This document shows, piece after piece, positions 7,574-8,593 of a stretch of DNA of 8,593 bases. The DNA is taken from the NCBI GenBank assembly GCA_964584995.1, contig CAZPCA010000116.1, positions 1 through 8,593 on the forward strand, read 5' to 3'. Source of the DNA: JAJTFW01 sp964584995. GTDB lineage: Bacteria; Bacteroidota; Bacteroidia; AKYH767-A; OLB10. Within the stretch, counting starts at the first letter, position 1; each line of letters starts with the position of its first letter. The notes under the pieces were generated by a model. That model searched no databases, had not been told where the DNA came from, and saw only the letters and a program-made list of their open reading frames with translations. The translations under genes were made by a program, and so were the position numbers.

Positions 7574-7663
7574 GAGCCCTGTTCCGAGGATTGGTTTCAC
7601 GCCCGTTCACCCGGCCTTTCAATCTGTCTGTCGTTGCCCCCACATTGATTTTTAGCGATTGCT
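7574..7663 (+). promoter_or_regulatory. Probable expression platform between M-box and mgtE
   Basis: These 90 bases link the aptamer to the mgtE ATG. They hold no GC-rich hairpin followed by a T run, unlike Bacillus M-boxes, and no Shine-Dalgarno before the ATG. A weak stem can be drawn between GGATTGG (7588-7594) and TTCAATCT (7618-7625). Bases 7595-7643 are C-rich and G-poor (21 C and 8 G in 49), as in Rho loading sites. The control mechanism is therefore not evident; Rho-dependent termination or blocking of the start region are options. Confidence 0.4.
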
Positions 7664-8593
7664 ATGGAGTTCAGGCAAGAAGTGTCCCTCATCGAATCGC
7701 TCATCGGACAACAAGACAAACCGGCCTTGGAGAAAAAGCTGGAGTCATGGTTACCGAACGAGCTTGCGGAGCTATGCCTTGAATTGAACACCCAGGACCA
7801 GGTCCTGGTCTTCAGTGTGATTGACCGGGAGCAAGCCTACCAGACATTCGAATTACTGGACCTGAATGCCCAGGTGTTGCTGATCGATGCATTGAGGTAC
7901 CGGCAATTGCAACTCATTCTGAATGACATGTCGGCCGACAACCGGACCGCCTTGCTGGAGCAGCTCGATGCTGAACAACTCAACAAACTGCTGAAGCTGC
8001 TGACACAAAAAGAGCGTCGGGTCGCACTCTCTTTGCTGGGCTACCCGGAAGACTCTATCGGCCGTTTGATGACTCCAGATTACATCGCCGTAAATCAGGA
8101 CTGGACAGTCAGAGAAGTGCTGGACTATATCCGCCGGGTGGGTGAACGAAGCGAGACGCTGGATGTGATTTACATCGTTGACGATACCGGCTACCTGATC
8201 GACGATATCAAATTGGGAGATATTTTGCTCGCAGAAGACGAAGTTCCCGTGCGCGACCTTCTTGATGGCAAGTACACCGCACTGTTGGTGACCAGCGACG
8301 AAGAAGTGGCCATCGAGGCGTTTTCCAATACCACACGCGTGGCACTACCGGTGACCGATGCGGGCGGCTTGCTCTTGGGCATCATCACTGTAGACGACGT
8401 CCTCGACCTCGCCAAGAAGGAAGATACCGAGGATATTCAAAAGTTAGGTGCGGTGGAAGCACTCGAAGAGCCTTATATGGAAGTGCGCCTAGGAGAGATG
8501 ATCCGCAAGAGGGCACCCTGGCTCGTCGTCCTGTTCATCGGAGAATTGTTCACCGCTTCCGCCATGGGCTTCTTTGAACATGAAATCGCAAAG
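7664..8593 (+). CDS. mgtE: Magnesium transporter MgtE (3' partial)
   Basis: MgtE is a dimeric inner-membrane Mg2+ channel whose cytoplasmic domains sense Mg2+ and close the pore when it is plentiful. The frame from ATG 7664 is open to the window end: 310 codons of a usual 450 or so. Residues about 5-125 are the leucine-rich helical MgtE N domain. The CBS pair begins at GRLMTPDYI (about residue 135) and runs to VDDVLDLAKKE (about 255). The connecting plug helix follows, with EDIQKLGAVEALEEPY. The first membrane helix starts near APWLVVLFIGELFTASAMGFFE. Acidic residues are frequent in the N and CBS domains, as in the family's Mg2+ sensor. The missing part would hold most of the five-helix pore. 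The gene is under an M-box leader, so it is probably controlled by Mg2+ at both RNA and protein level. Confidence 0.96.
   Translation, partial: MEFRQEVSLIESLIGQQDKPALEKKLESWLPNELAELCLELNTQDQVLVFSVIDREQAYQTFELLDLNAQVLLIDALRYRQLQLILNDMSADNRTALLEQLDAEQLNKLLKLLTQKERRVALSLLGYPEDSIGRLMTPDYIAVNQDWTVREVLDYIRRVGERSETLDVIYIVDDTGYLIDDIKLGDILLAEDEVPVRDLLDGKYTALLVTSDEEVAIEAFSNTTRVALPVTDAGGLLLGIITVDDVLDLAKKEDTEDIQKLGAVEALEEPYMEVRLGEMIRKRAPWLVVLFIGELFTASAMGFFEHEIAK

Noticed and set aside
7407..7600. RNase P RNA, SRP RNA, tmRNA or 6S RNA as the identity of the structured leader
   Set aside because: The hallmark sequences of RNase P, SRP RNA and tmRNA are absent, and the sequence shows no 6S-like single long hairpin. 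The M-box blocks fit throughout.

Overview
The window looks like chromosomal DNA of a Bacteroidota bacterium, perhaps Chitinophagales-like. This rests on three signs: promoters of the Bacteroidota type (TTG, about 20 bases, TAnnTTTG), start codons without Shine-Dalgarno sequences, and a patatin/Omp85 fusion of the kind common in that phylum. The phylum call is an inference; no rRNA gene is present.

Layout. (1) Bases 1-2106, plus strand: the 3' part of a gene for an outer-membrane patatin-like protein, with a phospholipase domain, a POTRA-like linker and an Omp85-type barrel. Its nucleophile serine lies just outside the window. (2) Bases 2128-6879, minus strand: a compact run read in the order ung (uracil-DNA glycosylase), an Omp85/BamA-family outer-membrane protein, era and der (two ribosome-assembly GTPases). 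The first two overlap at ATGA. Era has its own TAnnTTTG box only four bases before its ATG. A hairpin sits between the convergent stops of the patatin gene and der. (3) Bases 7089-7343, plus strand: a 42-residue putative lipoprotein gene, with a possible promoter and a clear intrinsic terminator. (4) Bases 7369-8593, plus strand: a near-consensus promoter, a Mg2+-sensing M-box (ykoK leader) riboswitch, a C-rich spacer, and the first 310 codons of the magnesium channel/transporter gene mgtE, cut by the window end.

The standout is the promoter, M-box and mgtE unit. The leader keeps the characteristic M-box blocks and paired regions, and its gene imports the ligand, so it reads as a feedback loop in which high Mg2+ lowers Mg2+ uptake. 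No standard intrinsic terminator and no Shine-Dalgarno follow the aptamer, so how it switches expression in this lineage is open. The rest is mostly housekeeping: DNA repair, GTPase-driven ribosome assembly and outer-membrane proteins. No CRISPR array, tRNA, rRNA or mobile element was seen.
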